Source: Cryomorpha ignava
GTDB taxonomy: Bacteria > Bacteroidota > Bacteroidia > Flavobacteriales_D > Cryomorphaceae
Reading direction: 5' to 3'
Assembly (NCBI RefSeq): GCF_010686655.1
Contig: NZ_JAAGVY010000015.1
Coordinates: 1-64,000, forward strand
Length of the DNA stretch: 64,000 nucleotides
Position 1 is the first letter of the stretch, and every line of letters begins with the position of its first letter. Under the pieces are notes generated by a model, which searched no databases, was not told the origin of the DNA, and worked only from the letters and a program-made list of their open reading frames with translations. Position numbers and translations under genes: made by a program. This document shows, piece after piece, positions 8,448 through 17,442 of this stretch.

Positions 8448-8628
8448 AGGTTAGATTTTTCGCAATAGTCTTCTCACAGATTTCAATGGATTATCAAACA
8501 GGTGGAATAGAAAATACAGCTGGTTTGATGCGGGTATCTTGTGAATGCGGTTTGAGTAACAAAACTTAGATTTGAATAGGAAATTCCAAAATTAAGTTAA
8601 GCGACAAAAAAGCTCAAGAAGGCTGTCC

Positions 8629-9180
8629 TTAAGGTGCTACAGCACTCACATTACGTGCCAGCTCTGCTTCATCATCCATAGATCCCATTTTATTGTCAAA
8701 GTAAAGCAATGATTCATCAGTAGCTTTTTCACCACCTGCAATCTTGAGCATATCGAGAATATCCATAGCAAGGGTTTCTTCTTCAATCTGCTCTTTTACA
8801 AACCATTGCGCAAAGTTATAAGTTGCCCAGTCTTTCTCATTCTGGGTAAGACTTACAATTTCATAAATGGCAGTTGAATTATCTACTTCGTGTTTAAAGA
8901 TGTTTTCAAAGCAATCAAGCAGGCTTTTGGGATCTTTTGGGGGAGCGCTCAAAGCTGAAATTTTTGCGCGGCCACCACGGCTCTGAATATATTGTATAAC
9001 TTTCATCATGTGGTTGCGCTCTTCCTGCGAATGTCTGAATAGCAAATTTGCCACTCCCGCATAGCCCTCTTCATCGGCCCAGGTGCCGTACGATAAGTAG
9101 ATTTGAGCTGCATTGGCTTCTTTTAAAACCTGATGATTTAGAATTTCTTCAACTTTTTTTGACAGGCGTTTGGTCTTCAT
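8629..9180 (-). CDS. ftnA: ferritin
   Basis: This is a predicted iron-storage ferritin of 183 residues. The four-helix bundle is clear: helix A has KEANAAQIYLSYGTWADEEGY, helix B LLFRHSQEERNHMMKVIQYIQSRGG (the ExxH of the ferroxidase centre), helix C KHEVDNSTAIYEIVSLT, and helix D FAQWFVKEQIEEETLAMDIL. The length matches bacterial non-haem ferritins. It would form a 24-subunit shell oxidising Fe(II) in the cytoplasm. It is transcribed alone and divergently from the NdpA-like gene. Confidence 0.92.
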   Translation of the reverse strand: MKTKRLSKKVEEILNHQVLKEANAAQIYLSYGTWADEEGYAGVANLLFRHSQEERNHMMKVIQYIQSRGGRAKISALSAPPKDPKSLLDCFENIFKHEVDNSTAIYEIVSLTQNEKDWATYNFAQWFVKEQIEEETLAMDILDMLKIAGGEKATDESLLYFDNKMGSMDDEAELARNVSAVAP

Positions 9181-9256
9181 TTTATTGTAGTTTAATTAGT
9201 AAAATTTGTCTTGGTGTTACAACAAGGTAAATTCAATGTTTGTTCAGAGTAATCTT

Positions 9257-9276
9257 TACGCTTCCGCGAAAGCGTT
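9257..9276. repeat. near-palindrome around CGCGAAAGCG
   Basis: TACGCTTCCGCGAAAGCGTT is an imperfect palindrome. Variants occur inside the second giant surface-protein gene (39573-39590) and inside the rluE-like gene (50958-50977). Its place 36 bases before the NdpA-like start codon means it could also act as an operator, but its presence in coding DNA argues for a dispersed motif. Confidence 0.45.
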
Positions 9277-9311
9277 TTAAAAATCTATCTTCGCAGTCAA
9301 ATTTTTTCGAC

Positions 9312-10349
9312 ATGTCAAATTACATTGGTAAGATTACCGCAATTTCAGTTCACAATATTGGAAACAAAGCCAAGGAAGAGGCGATGGTGCTTTCTGAAAA
9401 CACGCTTGATCTCAACGAAGAGCTTACGGCTATTCTGGAAAATTATTTCAATAGCGCCTTTAAGCCAATTGAGTCGTTTGAGTTTTTCAATGAAAATAGC
9501 CTCGACTATAATGTGGCGTATAAAACAAGCGAGGGCATTTTTGAGAAGCCTGAAACCCTTCATGAAGCATCTAAAGAATACGCCCGCAAGCTTTTTGAAG
9601 TGCAAGATCATCCCAATATCAAGGGCGGTGAGTTTTATACCGTTTACTTTAAAGACTGCACCTTAAATGGTGAGGTGGTGGATGCTGTGGGATTGTTTAA
9701 ATCTGAAAATAAAGACACTTTTTTAAGGGTGCGCCAAAAGGCCGGCGATTTTATTGTAGAGCCGCAAACGGGTATCAACGTTAAAAAACTTGACAAGGGC
9801 TGCATTGTTTTTAATTCAGAAAAAGAAAATGGATACGTAGTTACGGTTGTTGATAATACCAACAAAGGCGGTGAGGCCCGCTACTGGATTGACGATTTTT
9901 TGCAAGTGAAAACAAAAAATGATGCCTACCATAAAACTGAAAATGCACTATCAATGTGCAAAAGCTTTATCAATGATGCCCTACCTGCCGAGTTTGAGGT
10001 GAGCAAAGCCGATCAGGCAGATTTACTCGCGCGCACAGGCCAGTTTTTTAAACAAAACCAAAATTTCAATCTCGAGGAATTTTCAAACGAGGTGATAGAG
10101 CAACCGGAGGTGAAGGAAAAATTTAGTTCTTTCAGAAATCAGTTTGAGTCGGCTCACGATTTGCAAATAGAAGATGGTTTTGATATTTCGGCACCGGCAA
10201 TTAAAAAGAACTCCAAAGTGTTTAAGAGCATAATCAAGCTCGACAAAAATTTTCACATATACGTACATGGAAACTCAAACCTCATAGAGCGCGGCAACGA
10301 AGACGATGGCCGGAAGTTTTATAAAGTTTATTTTGATGAGGAGAACTGA
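9312..10349 (+). CDS. nucleoid-associated protein, NdpA/YejK family
   Basis: This 345-residue protein resembles the NdpA family (PF04245). The start MSNYIGKITAISVHNIGNKAKEEAM, the middle GEFYTVYFKDCTLNGEVVDAVGLFKSENKDTFL, FIVEPQTGINVKKLDKGCIVFN and ARYWIDDFLQV are characteristic. Family members bind DNA or sit with the nucleoid; the exact role is unsettled. The frame is open upstream to 9240, but ATG at 9312 gives the family-typical N-terminus. Just upstream, at 9257-9276, is a near-palindrome centred on CGCGAAAGCG. Confidence 0.8.
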   Translation: MSNYIGKITAISVHNIGNKAKEEAMVLSENTLDLNEELTAILENYFNSAFKPIESFEFFNENSLDYNVAYKTSEGIFEKPETLHEASKEYARKLFEVQDHPNIKGGEFYTVYFKDCTLNGEVVDAVGLFKSENKDTFLRVRQKAGDFIVEPQTGINVKKLDKGCIVFNSEKENGYVVTVVDNTNKGGEARYWIDDFLQVKTKNDAYHKTENALSMCKSFINDALPAEFEVSKADQADLLARTGQFFKQNQNFNLEEFSNEVIEQPEVKEKFSSFRNQFESAHDLQIEDGFDISAPAIKKNSKVFKSIIKLDKNFHIYVHGNSNLIERGNEDDGRKFYKVYFDEEN

Positions 10350-10999
10350 TTTAGTCTCGAATCTTTTTGGTCGTGAGTCTCTGGTCACGAGACGCGAGAA
10401 GAGCAACAAGCTGGATTAGCGTTTCCGCACTTCTCTTTGCCGACCGAAAGGGAATGCGCATGGATGGATATTCATCCAATGTCATTAAGTTAGGGTTTTT
10501 ATTGTAATAGGTTGATGCATACGAAACAGCGATGCTTTTAAAGGCCTGAAAGGCTGACATTTAATAGCCCAGGGTGCAGCGTAGCGTAGTTATTGAATGT
10601 CAAGAATTTAGGTTTTGGCGACATTTTTTGCCTTTTTTGCAAAAATGGTGTCAAAACCGTTTCGAAATGATTATGTTTCATTTTGTGCCGCAGTATCCGA
10701 GATCCGCTCCGCTGGGTATTCACCCTGCGGTTAAAAACTGGTGATATTCAGCAAATTATAGCCCGCAGCTTTTCACATCCCCATCGTAGGGTATCAAACC
10801 TGCGGATAAATCTTGCCATTAAAACATCAAATTCTCTCAATCCAACACAATTCAAACACATAAAAAAAGCGCAATGGAATTTCCATCACGCTTTAAGTTT
10901 TCTAATCTTATCCACTCACAGAGCGTCAAAGTCTCCCTCGCGACTCGTGACTAAAAACCCACAAACTTCTAAGCTCGTGACTTAAAGGACTCGAGACCT
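10350..10999. other. 650-base repeat-rich gap
   Basis: No credible gene is seen. A 69-codon minus-strand frame (10351-10560) and a 100-codon plus-strand frame (10683-10985) have no recognisable protein character. The stretch contains TCGTGA/TCACGA arms at 10371-10390, a segment (10695-10735) related to the repeats at 1-110 and 53225, and an inverted pair related to CTCGCGACTCGTGAC at about 10384-10399 and 10937-10952. It may be the relic of a small mobile element. Confidence 0.45.
10862..10894 (-). terminator. terminator of aminopeptidase C gene
   Basis: AAAGCG (10866-10871) pairs with CGCTTT (10889-10894). Inside, ATGGAA pairs with TTCCAT across a CA/CA internal loop. On the minus strand the stem is followed by seven T residues. 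It lies about 105 bases after the stop codon of the peptidase gene. Confidence 0.6.
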
Positions 11000-12202
11000 T
11001 TAAAGAGAAAGTTTCTTAGCTACATCCTTAGGAATTGCATTCTTATTCAGGTAAATATTCATCGTTTTAAGGCGCACATACGCTTCACTGGCGAAGAAAT
11101 ATCCATCCAGATTATTGTACTTGGTACCCCACGAGTTTTTTACGATATAATATTTATCGCCATTTTGATCTTTTACAATCCCGGTAATCTGCATGCCGTG
11201 GTCATCGGTAGTTTCCCAGTTATCAAAACCGTCCTGACGCATATCCTGTGTTACTACTTTCTGTTCTACAGGCACTTCAAATGCATTTGAAATTTTATCG
11301 GCACCGGCATCGTTAAATTGCTGGTTGTCTTTTCCTTTTATCTGAATGGTAGATTCATCTTTTGGAAGTATAGCAAGTCCTTCGCGAAAAGCAAATCCTT
11401 TCTCCGATACATCGGCACCCCAGGCAAATGAGTAGCCATTCATCAAAGCCTCGTCTATTACCTTCATCATCTCATCGATTGGCAGGTTATAGCTCTGCAC
11501 ATGCAACCAGTTGTCCGGAATTTCCAATACAAATTGTGAGTAAAAATCGTGATGTGTATAGCTCGTAAGCGAAACATAGTCATCCATGTCCAATCCAAGT
11601 TCTTTGGCATAAGATTTCGGCGTGTAAGTCTTGCCTTCGTATTCAAACTCTTCAGGCATATCTCCTAAATACGCATCAACTACCGCATCGTAACCCACTT
11701 TCCAGTTTTTGGTCAGATTTTTTTGCTTGTCTTCAATTACTGCATCTACATATGCCGTAAGTATATTGTCAAGCTCGGCGTGATTGTGCTCTGTTTGGTC
11801 ATCTTTTAGTCCATTATAAGCTGCTTCCGGCACCATTCCGTATTTTTTCCACACGTGGGCGGCATCAACAAAAGCACCACCGGCACCAAAATTCGTTTTG
11901 CCGTGCATACGTACGTATCTGTCTGCCTTGTCTTTGTAAACGTGGTTTACCACGTACATTTCGCTCAAATCTTGCTTTCCTTTACCGGTTCTGATAAGTT
12001 CGCTTTCAAAAAATGCCAAAGCCGAAAAACTCCAGCAAGTACCAGTTCTGTACTGGTTTTGAACGTCAGTTGCTTCAAGGTCTTTTACAACTGTAAAATC
12101 GTACCCGCTTTCGGGTTTTAATTTAATGGTATTCCCATCTTGGGCTGTAGCGGTGGCCACCATTAAAAGTGCACCCGCAGCCAGAATTAATAATTTCTTC
12201 AT
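11000..12202 (-). CDS. pepC: exported aminopeptidase C (papain-like, bleomycin-hydrolase family)
   Basis: This is a predicted cysteine aminopeptidase of 400 residues, peptidase family C1B. The catalytic Cys lies in YRTGTCWSFSALAFFESEL, the His in TTDDHGMQITGIV, and the Asn in YYIVKNSWGTKYNN. Insertions such as SEMYVVNHVYKDKADRYVRMHG and SFAWGADVSEKGFAFREGLAIL are typical of the family. Unlike the cytosolic enzymes of Firmicutes and eukaryotes it carries a signal peptide (MKKLLILAAGALLMVATATAQD), so it probably works in the periplasm on peptides. It is divergent from bshC, with a 91-base shared promoter region. Confidence 0.9.
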   Translation of the reverse strand: MKKLLILAAGALLMVATATAQDGNTIKLKPESGYDFTVVKDLEATDVQNQYRTGTCWSFSALAFFESELIRTGKGKQDLSEMYVVNHVYKDKADRYVRMHGKTNFGAGGAFVDAAHVWKKYGMVPEAAYNGLKDDQTEHNHAELDNILTAYVDAVIEDKQKNLTKNWKVGYDAVVDAYLGDMPEEFEYEGKTYTPKSYAKELGLDMDDYVSLTSYTHHDFYSQFVLEIPDNWLHVQSYNLPIDEMMKVIDEALMNGYSFAWGADVSEKGFAFREGLAILPKDESTIQIKGKDNQQFNDAGADKISNAFEVPVEQKVVTQDMRQDGFDNWETTDDHGMQITGIVKDQNGDKYYIVKNSWGTKYNNLDGYFFASEAYVRLKTMNIYLNKNAIPKDVAKKLSL

Positions 12203-12293
12203 CTGTATTTATCAATTATTATTTAGAGCCGGCAAGATACAAAATTCAATATATGTTGTTAGATGGTAAAGCTTCCGCAAATGGAATGACAAT

Positions 12294-13940
12294 ATGCCCG
12301 AAAACCGTAATTTGGCACCAATGATTATGGAGAATACAGAAACAATTAAGTTTGTCAAAGAATCAATTCCTTACAGTGAAACTGGTTTCTATGGTAAAAT
12401 GCCTCTTGATTACCTTTCGGGAAATGAGAATCTTAGACCGTTTTATGGTCGCCTTCCGGCAATAGAATCTTTTGAAGAACAAATGGTAGAAAAGTCGAAG
12501 AATTTCGGAAATCGACAAGCACTCGTTTCTGCACTTTCTAATCAATACGCTGCAGCGAAACTCAAATCACCTGCGCTTGACTTGTTAAAGTCTGATAATT
12601 CGTTTACTGTTACCACGGGTCATCAGGTTTGTCTTTTTACCGGCCCACTTTATTTTTTCTACAAGATTATTTCAGCCATTAATACCTGTAAACTTCTCAA
12701 AAAGAGGCATCCCGAAAAGGATTTCATTCCGATATTCTGGATGGCAACCGAAGATCATGACTTTGAAGAAGCCAATCATTTCTTTCTGCCTTCCGGCAAA
12801 ATAGAGTGGGAGAGCGGTCAGGGAGGAGCTGTGGGGCGCATGAAAACGGTAGGCATGGACGAAGTTGCCGATGAGCTAATCGACAAGATAGGTATTGGAT
12901 ACACTTCTGCCGAGCTCAATTCACTATTCAAAAAAGCTTACGTCAATCACGAAAATATTGCTGATGCTACGCGCTATCTCGTACATCAAATATTTGGCCG
13001 CCACGGTGTGCTTGTAATTGATGCAGACGACGCCGAGCTTAAAAAACTCGCCATCCCCGCTTTTGAAAAGGAAATTTGCGACAATATCTCCTTTAAGGAA
13101 ATGACAAAAACAAATCAGGCACTTTCTGATAATGGCTTTGATTTACAGATAGTTCCGCATAAGATTAATTTATTCTACCTCGATGAACAGTTGCGTGAGC
13201 GGATTGAAGAAACCGAAGATGGAAAGTATCAAGTTGTACATACCAATACTGTTTTTACGAAAGAAGAGATTCTAAAGGAGTTAAAAGCGCATCCTGAAAA
13301 ATTTAGTCCGAACGTAGTTTTACGTCCCCTTTTACAGGAAATAATTTTGCCTAACCTCGCCTATGTCGGCGGTGGGGGTGAGTTGGCTTATTGGTTTCAG
13401 CTTAAGCATGTATTTCAGGCTTTTGATGTTCCCTTTCCTATATTAATGCTTCGCAATTCGGTAATGGTTATTCCCGATAAAGTGAAAGAAAACATGGATC
13501 AACTGGGAATCGGAATTAGAGACCTGTTTGGCGACGGTCAAAAACTGGAAGACAAATTGGTGCGCGCCGAAACGTCAGAATCGCTTGAACTCGATAATGA
13601 GCGCGAGCGGCTCGAATTGCTTTTTATCGATATGGAAGCCCGTTTGGGAAAAATCAATCCTGACTTGAAAAAATCTGTTCAAAGTGGTTTTGCCCGAACG
13701 GATAGAGTCATTAAAAATCTCGAAAAGAAAATGATGCGAGCCGAGCGCAAAAAGCAGGAAATCCTCATCAATAGATTACATCAAGTGCGCGAAACGTTGC
13801 TGCCCCGCAACGGACTACAAGAGCGAAATATGAATTTCGTACCGCTTTACCTGGAATACGGATCACAATTTATAGATGGCTTAATAGAGGTTCTTGACCC
13901 TTTTCAAAATGCATTTAGCGTGCTTGGGCGTCGCTCGTAA
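12294..13940 (+). CDS. bshC: bacillithiol biosynthesis cysteine-adding enzyme BshC
   Basis: BshC performs the last step of bacillithiol synthesis, adding cysteine to glucosaminyl-malate. This 548-residue protein shows the family signatures SIPYSETGFYGKMPLDYLSG, VTTGHQVCLFTGPLYFFYKIISAI, FIPIFWMATEDHDFEEANHFFLP, VVLRPLLQEIILPNLAYVGGGGELAYWFQLKHVF, and a C-terminal coiled coil (LEKKMMRAERKKQEILINRLHQVRETLLPR). The ATG at 12294 is used; later in-frame ATGs at about 12321 and 12327 would bring the N-terminus closer to the family norm. Bacillithiol is the expected low-molecular-weight thiol in this phylum. bshA and bshB are not in the window. Confidence 0.93.
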   Translation: MPENRNLAPMIMENTETIKFVKESIPYSETGFYGKMPLDYLSGNENLRPFYGRLPAIESFEEQMVEKSKNFGNRQALVSALSNQYAAAKLKSPALDLLKSDNSFTVTTGHQVCLFTGPLYFFYKIISAINTCKLLKKRHPEKDFIPIFWMATEDHDFEEANHFFLPSGKIEWESGQGGAVGRMKTVGMDEVADELIDKIGIGYTSAELNSLFKKAYVNHENIADATRYLVHQIFGRHGVLVIDADDAELKKLAIPAFEKEICDNISFKEMTKTNQALSDNGFDLQIVPHKINLFYLDEQLRERIEETEDGKYQVVHTNTVFTKEEILKELKAHPEKFSPNVVLRPLLQEIILPNLAYVGGGGELAYWFQLKHVFQAFDVPFPILMLRNSVMVIPDKVKENMDQLGIGIRDLFGDGQKLEDKLVRAETSESLELDNERERLELLFIDMEARLGKINPDLKKSVQSGFARTDRVIKNLEKKMMRAERKKQEILINRLHQVRETLLPRNGLQERNMNFVPLYLEYGSQFIDGLIEVLDPFQNAFSVLGRRS

Positions 13941-14279
13941 AACTTCTTAATTTTTAGATTTCTATTTTGTCGGACTGTAAACCGGTTTTCTTGAGCACGC
14001 ACGCCGCTTCTATGTGAATTGCCCTAGGCAACTAATGCAGTTCTCTCACTTTGGTTCTATGACTCTATCGCTATGTGGTTAAAAATTTTATTTTGCATGT
14101 TCAAAATACACGGCATTCATTTTAAAGTTTAAATTGGCAATTTGAACGTACTACAATTAAAAATAGGAAATGAAAAGATCCGTTTGGGTTCAAAGCATGA
14201 CCTTTTAATTTTTTCTTAGTGTTAACTTAACACAAAGAAAAATTTCCTATTTTAGCCCCTCGTTATAATCCAATCGACT
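13941..14279. other. 339-base upstream region of SusC operon
   Basis: The stretch is gene-free. It carries a perfect inverted repeat GTGTTAA-C-TTAACAC at 14219-14233 and a TATTTTAG sequence close to the Bacteroidota -7 box at about 14248-14255, which is about 25 bases before the SusC start. No riboswitch or sRNA shape was recognised. Confidence 0.5.
14219..14233. promoter_or_regulatory. palindrome upstream of SusC, possible operator
   Basis: GTGTTAACTTAACAC is a perfect 7-bp inverted repeat about a single C. It lies about 15 bases before a TATTTTAG -7-like box and about 46 bases before the SusC start. That position fits a binding site for a regulator of the operon, but no regulator gene is adjacent. 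Confidence 0.4.
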
Positions 14280-17200
14280 ATGATTAAAGTTTACACCAAG
14301 AGCTGTGCATTAATTTTTGCCTTCACTATCCTTTGTATATCAGCATATAGCCAGAATATTACCGGTACCGTTTACGACGAAAATGGTGCAACCCTTCCCG
14401 GGGTTACTGTAAGAATTCAAGGTACAACCAAGGGTGATGCAACTGATTTAGAAGGGAAATTTAACATTCAGAACGCACCTGTGGGCGAGCAAACGCTTGT
14501 TTACAGCTTCATTGGGTATTTAGAAGCAACCTCCGTTATAAATGTTCCTGCCAGCGGAGCAGTAGTATCTGACAAAAACATGGAAGTAGATTCTAAAATG
14601 CTGCAAGAATATGTGGTAGTAGGTTATGGAGTGCAGCGCAAACAAGAACTTACAGGCTCCATTTCGAGAGTTGACGGGAAGCAAATTACAGATATTCCGG
14701 CACCGAGTTTTGAAGCTGCCCTTCAGGGAAAAGCAGCCGGTGTGCAGGTTACTCAGGGTAGTGGTCTTGCAGGTAGTGCATCTGTGGTGCGCATTCGGGG
14801 TATCGCTTCCATTTCAGCTTCGGGCGACCCGCTTTATGTTGTAGATGGTATTCCTATTACGCAAGATTATTTTTTGAATGGCAATCGCGGAGCAATGAAT
14901 AACAATCCGCTTGCAACCATCAATCCAAACGATATTGAGGATATTCAAGTACTTAAGGATGCGGCGGCTACAGGAATTTACGGTTCGCGCGGTGCAAATG
15001 GAGTTATTCTTGTGACTACTAAAACCGGTTCCGGAAAAGGGTGGTCTTTTGATTTTAATACAAGAATTGGAGTATCTGTACCAACTGAGCGACCGAATAT
15101 GCTGAATAGCGAAGAGCTGCTTCAAATATATCAGGAAGCATGGGAAAATGATGGGAATGTGGGGCTGGCTCCATTACGAGGAGCAAGAACGTGGGAGCAA
15201 GCTCGGAATACCGATACAGACTGGGTGGATGAAACGATTCACACCGGCTTTAAGCAGTCCTATAACTTGGGTGCAAATTATGGGTCGAAAAGGTTAAAAG
15301 TTTTTTCGTCAATAGGCTACGACGACAACGGGAGCTATTTAATTGGCAATAGTTACGTGCGTTCCTCGTTCAGAGCAAATGCCAGCTATGAAATAAGTAA
15401 AAAAGTTACTGTCTCTGCAAGTACCTCTTTCAGTCAGGGAGTTAACAACAGGGTTGATGCCGCCTGGAGCGGTGGTCTTGGAGATGCGATGTCAACCGCA
15501 CTTCCTTACTTTCCTATCTTTTACGAAGACACCGTGTTTAGTGGTACCGATATCTTGCACCTACCGGGCGATTATTTTGTTGATGGCTCAAATCCAGTTA
15601 GGAAAAGAGAATTGCAAGAATGGCGCACAACAGAATTCCGGTCAATCAATAATTTATCTCTGGTATACAAGCCTATTGACAAGCTCTTTGTAAAAGTTTA
15701 TGCCGGTTATGACTACATGAATTTGAAAGATGATAAATTTCTGGACGCCCAATATAGAAACGTAACTAGATTAGATACGCTCAATAGTCTAGCCGAACGA
15801 TGGGAAAACACAACCAATAATTACAATGTTAATGCTACCGCTACTTACTTTCACGATATTACTGAAGATCATAAATTAACCTATTTGGTGGGGGGTGAAT
15901 ATCAACAGTCGGAAACTGTTGCTAACCCTCGTAGATTTAGACAAGATGAATTTGTAGAAGGGACTTTTTACGATAACAATAATCTGCTCGATCAAATACT
16001 CATACCGGGAGTACCTTTCGCAGACAGACCTTTAGTAGATTCAATACCCGCCATTGCTGGTTATGAGAGCGATGATGATAATAACACCCTCGAGAAATAT
16101 AATTTCATCAGCGCGTTTGCTCGTATTAACTACGCTTACAAGAATAAATACTACGCCCAGGCAAGCTTCAGGACCGATGGCTCTTCTCGCTTTGGAGAAA
16201 ATAAGCGTTTTGGGTTTTTCCCATCGGCATCGGTTGGCTGGGTGCTAACTGAAGAAACCTTTATGACCAATATCAAGAATGTTTCTTTCTTGAAATTGCG
16301 TTCAGGTTGGGGTATAACCGGAAATGCGGCTATTCCAAACTACCAGCAATATGGGTTGGCCCAGACTGCTTCAAATGGTTACAACAATGAGGATTTTAGA
16401 TACTTGTCCGTCGCTGCTAACCCCAACCTTCAATGGGAAACTTCCAGCACGGTAGATTTTGGTATTGAGGCCGGATTCTTTGAAGATAGAATTACTACCA
16501 GTTTATCCTTCTATCATAAAAGTACGACAAACGTTTTGCTCAATATTACCCCACAAGTTAGTACAGGTTTTCAGGGCTTCTGGGACAATGTAGGCGAAAT
16601 AAAGAATCAGGGTATTGAGTTTCAGGTTACTTCTGTAAATTTCAGTAAAAAGAATTTTACTTGGAAAACAGATTTCAATATAGCTTACAACTATAATGAA
16701 ATCGTGAGTATAGGAAGCTATTCTCCAGATGCGATTAGCGGCGGTACAAATGATACTCGAGTTGTGGTAGGTAAGCCCGTTGGCACCAACTTTCTGGTAC
16801 AGTTTTCTCACATCGATCCAGAAACAGGACGAAATGTTTATCTCGATATCAATGGAAATGAAACCATGGAATGGGATCCTGCTAATAGAATTGCAGTAGG
16901 ACGAGTGCTTCCCAAGGCAATAGGAGGAATAACAAATACATTTGTAATTGGTAACTGGAATATTGGTTTAGTGCTGGTTTATAGTCTGGGTAGCAATATT
17001 TATGATTCATCAGCTAAGCGTCAACTCGGAGTGGTTTCAGAATGGAACATGCGTACTGATATTTTTGACCGCTGGCGCCAGCCGGGCGATGAGGCAGATT
17101 ATGCGCAGGTATCTTTGCTTAACGAAAATTACGGGTTGGATGATGCTTTTAACAACAATACTACCCAGTTCTTAAAAGATGGAGATTATCTCCGTGTTCG

Positions 17201-17438
17201 ACGTTTGAGTGTGGGATATAATTTTCCGAAATTTAAAATGGGAGCAGCTCAATTTCAAGGTGCCAGCGTGACGTTATCGGCTGTTAACTTCCTTACTTTT
17301 ACAAATTTTGATGGTTTAGACCCGGAAATTGCCCGCGATTTTGAAAATGCTACTGATAGAAATATGAGTCCCAACATTTCCTACTTAACACCTCCTCAAG
17401 AGATGTCATTTAATCTTGCTCTAAACCTTCGATTCTAA
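14280..17438 (+). CDS. SusC/RagA-family TonB-dependent outer-membrane transporter
   Basis: This is a predicted TonB-dependent importer of 1052 residues. After the signal peptide (about 1-24) comes a carboxypeptidase-regulatory-like domain (NITGTVYDENGATLPGVTVRIQGTTKGDATDLEGKF, about 26-105). The SusC-typical EYVVVGYGVQRKQELTGS follows, then the plug (ALQGKAAGVQVTQGSG, VRIRGIASIS, LYVVDGIPI, DIEDIQVLKDAAATGIYGSRGANGVILVTTK). The rest is a 22-strand-type beta-barrel ending NLALNLRF. It pairs with SusD four bases downstream. The substrate is unknown: no glycosidase, protease or regulator accompanies the pair. Confidence 0.93.
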   Translation: MIKVYTKSCALIFAFTILCISAYSQNITGTVYDENGATLPGVTVRIQGTTKGDATDLEGKFNIQNAPVGEQTLVYSFIGYLEATSVINVPASGAVVSDKNMEVDSKMLQEYVVVGYGVQRKQELTGSISRVDGKQITDIPAPSFEAALQGKAAGVQVTQGSGLAGSASVVRIRGIASISASGDPLYVVDGIPITQDYFLNGNRGAMNNNPLATINPNDIEDIQVLKDAAATGIYGSRGANGVILVTTKTGSGKGWSFDFNTRIGVSVPTERPNMLNSEELLQIYQEAWENDGNVGLAPLRGARTWEQARNTDTDWVDETIHTGFKQSYNLGANYGSKRLKVFSSIGYDDNGSYLIGNSYVRSSFRANASYEISKKVTVSASTSFSQGVNNRVDAAWSGGLGDAMSTALPYFPIFYEDTVFSGTDILHLPGDYFVDGSNPVRKRELQEWRTTEFRSINNLSLVYKPIDKLFVKVYAGYDYMNLKDDKFLDAQYRNVTRLDTLNSLAERWENTTNNYNVNATATYFHDITEDHKLTYLVGGEYQQSETVANPRRFRQDEFVEGTFYDNNNLLDQILIPGVPFADRPLVDSIPAIAGYESDDDNNTLEKYNFISAFARINYAYKNKYYAQASFRTDGSSRFGENKRFGFFPSASVGWVLTEETFMTNIKNVSFLKLRSGWGITGNAAIPNYQQYGLAQTASNGYNNEDFRYLSVAANPNLQWETSSTVDFGIEAGFFEDRITTSLSFYHKSTTNVLLNITPQVSTGFQGFWDNVGEIKNQGIEFQVTSVNFSKKNFTWKTDFNIAYNYNEIVSIGSYSPDAISGGTNDTRVVVGKPVGTNFLVQFSHIDPETGRNVYLDINGNETMEWDPANRIAVGRVLPKAIGGITNTFVIGNWNIGLVLVYSLGSNIYDSSAKRQLGVVSEWNMRTDIFDRWRQPGDEADYAQVSLLNENYGLDDAFNNNTTQFLKDGDYLRVRRLSVGYNFPKFKMGAAQFQGASVTLSAVNFLTFTNFDGLDPEIARDFENATDRNMSPNISYLTPPQEMSFNLALNLRF

Positions 17439-17442
17439 GCGT

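Noticed and set aside
10351-10985. Frames of 69, 61 and 100 codons in the gap before the peptidase gene
   Set aside because: They span repeats and the peptidase terminator, and no family resemblance could be recognised.
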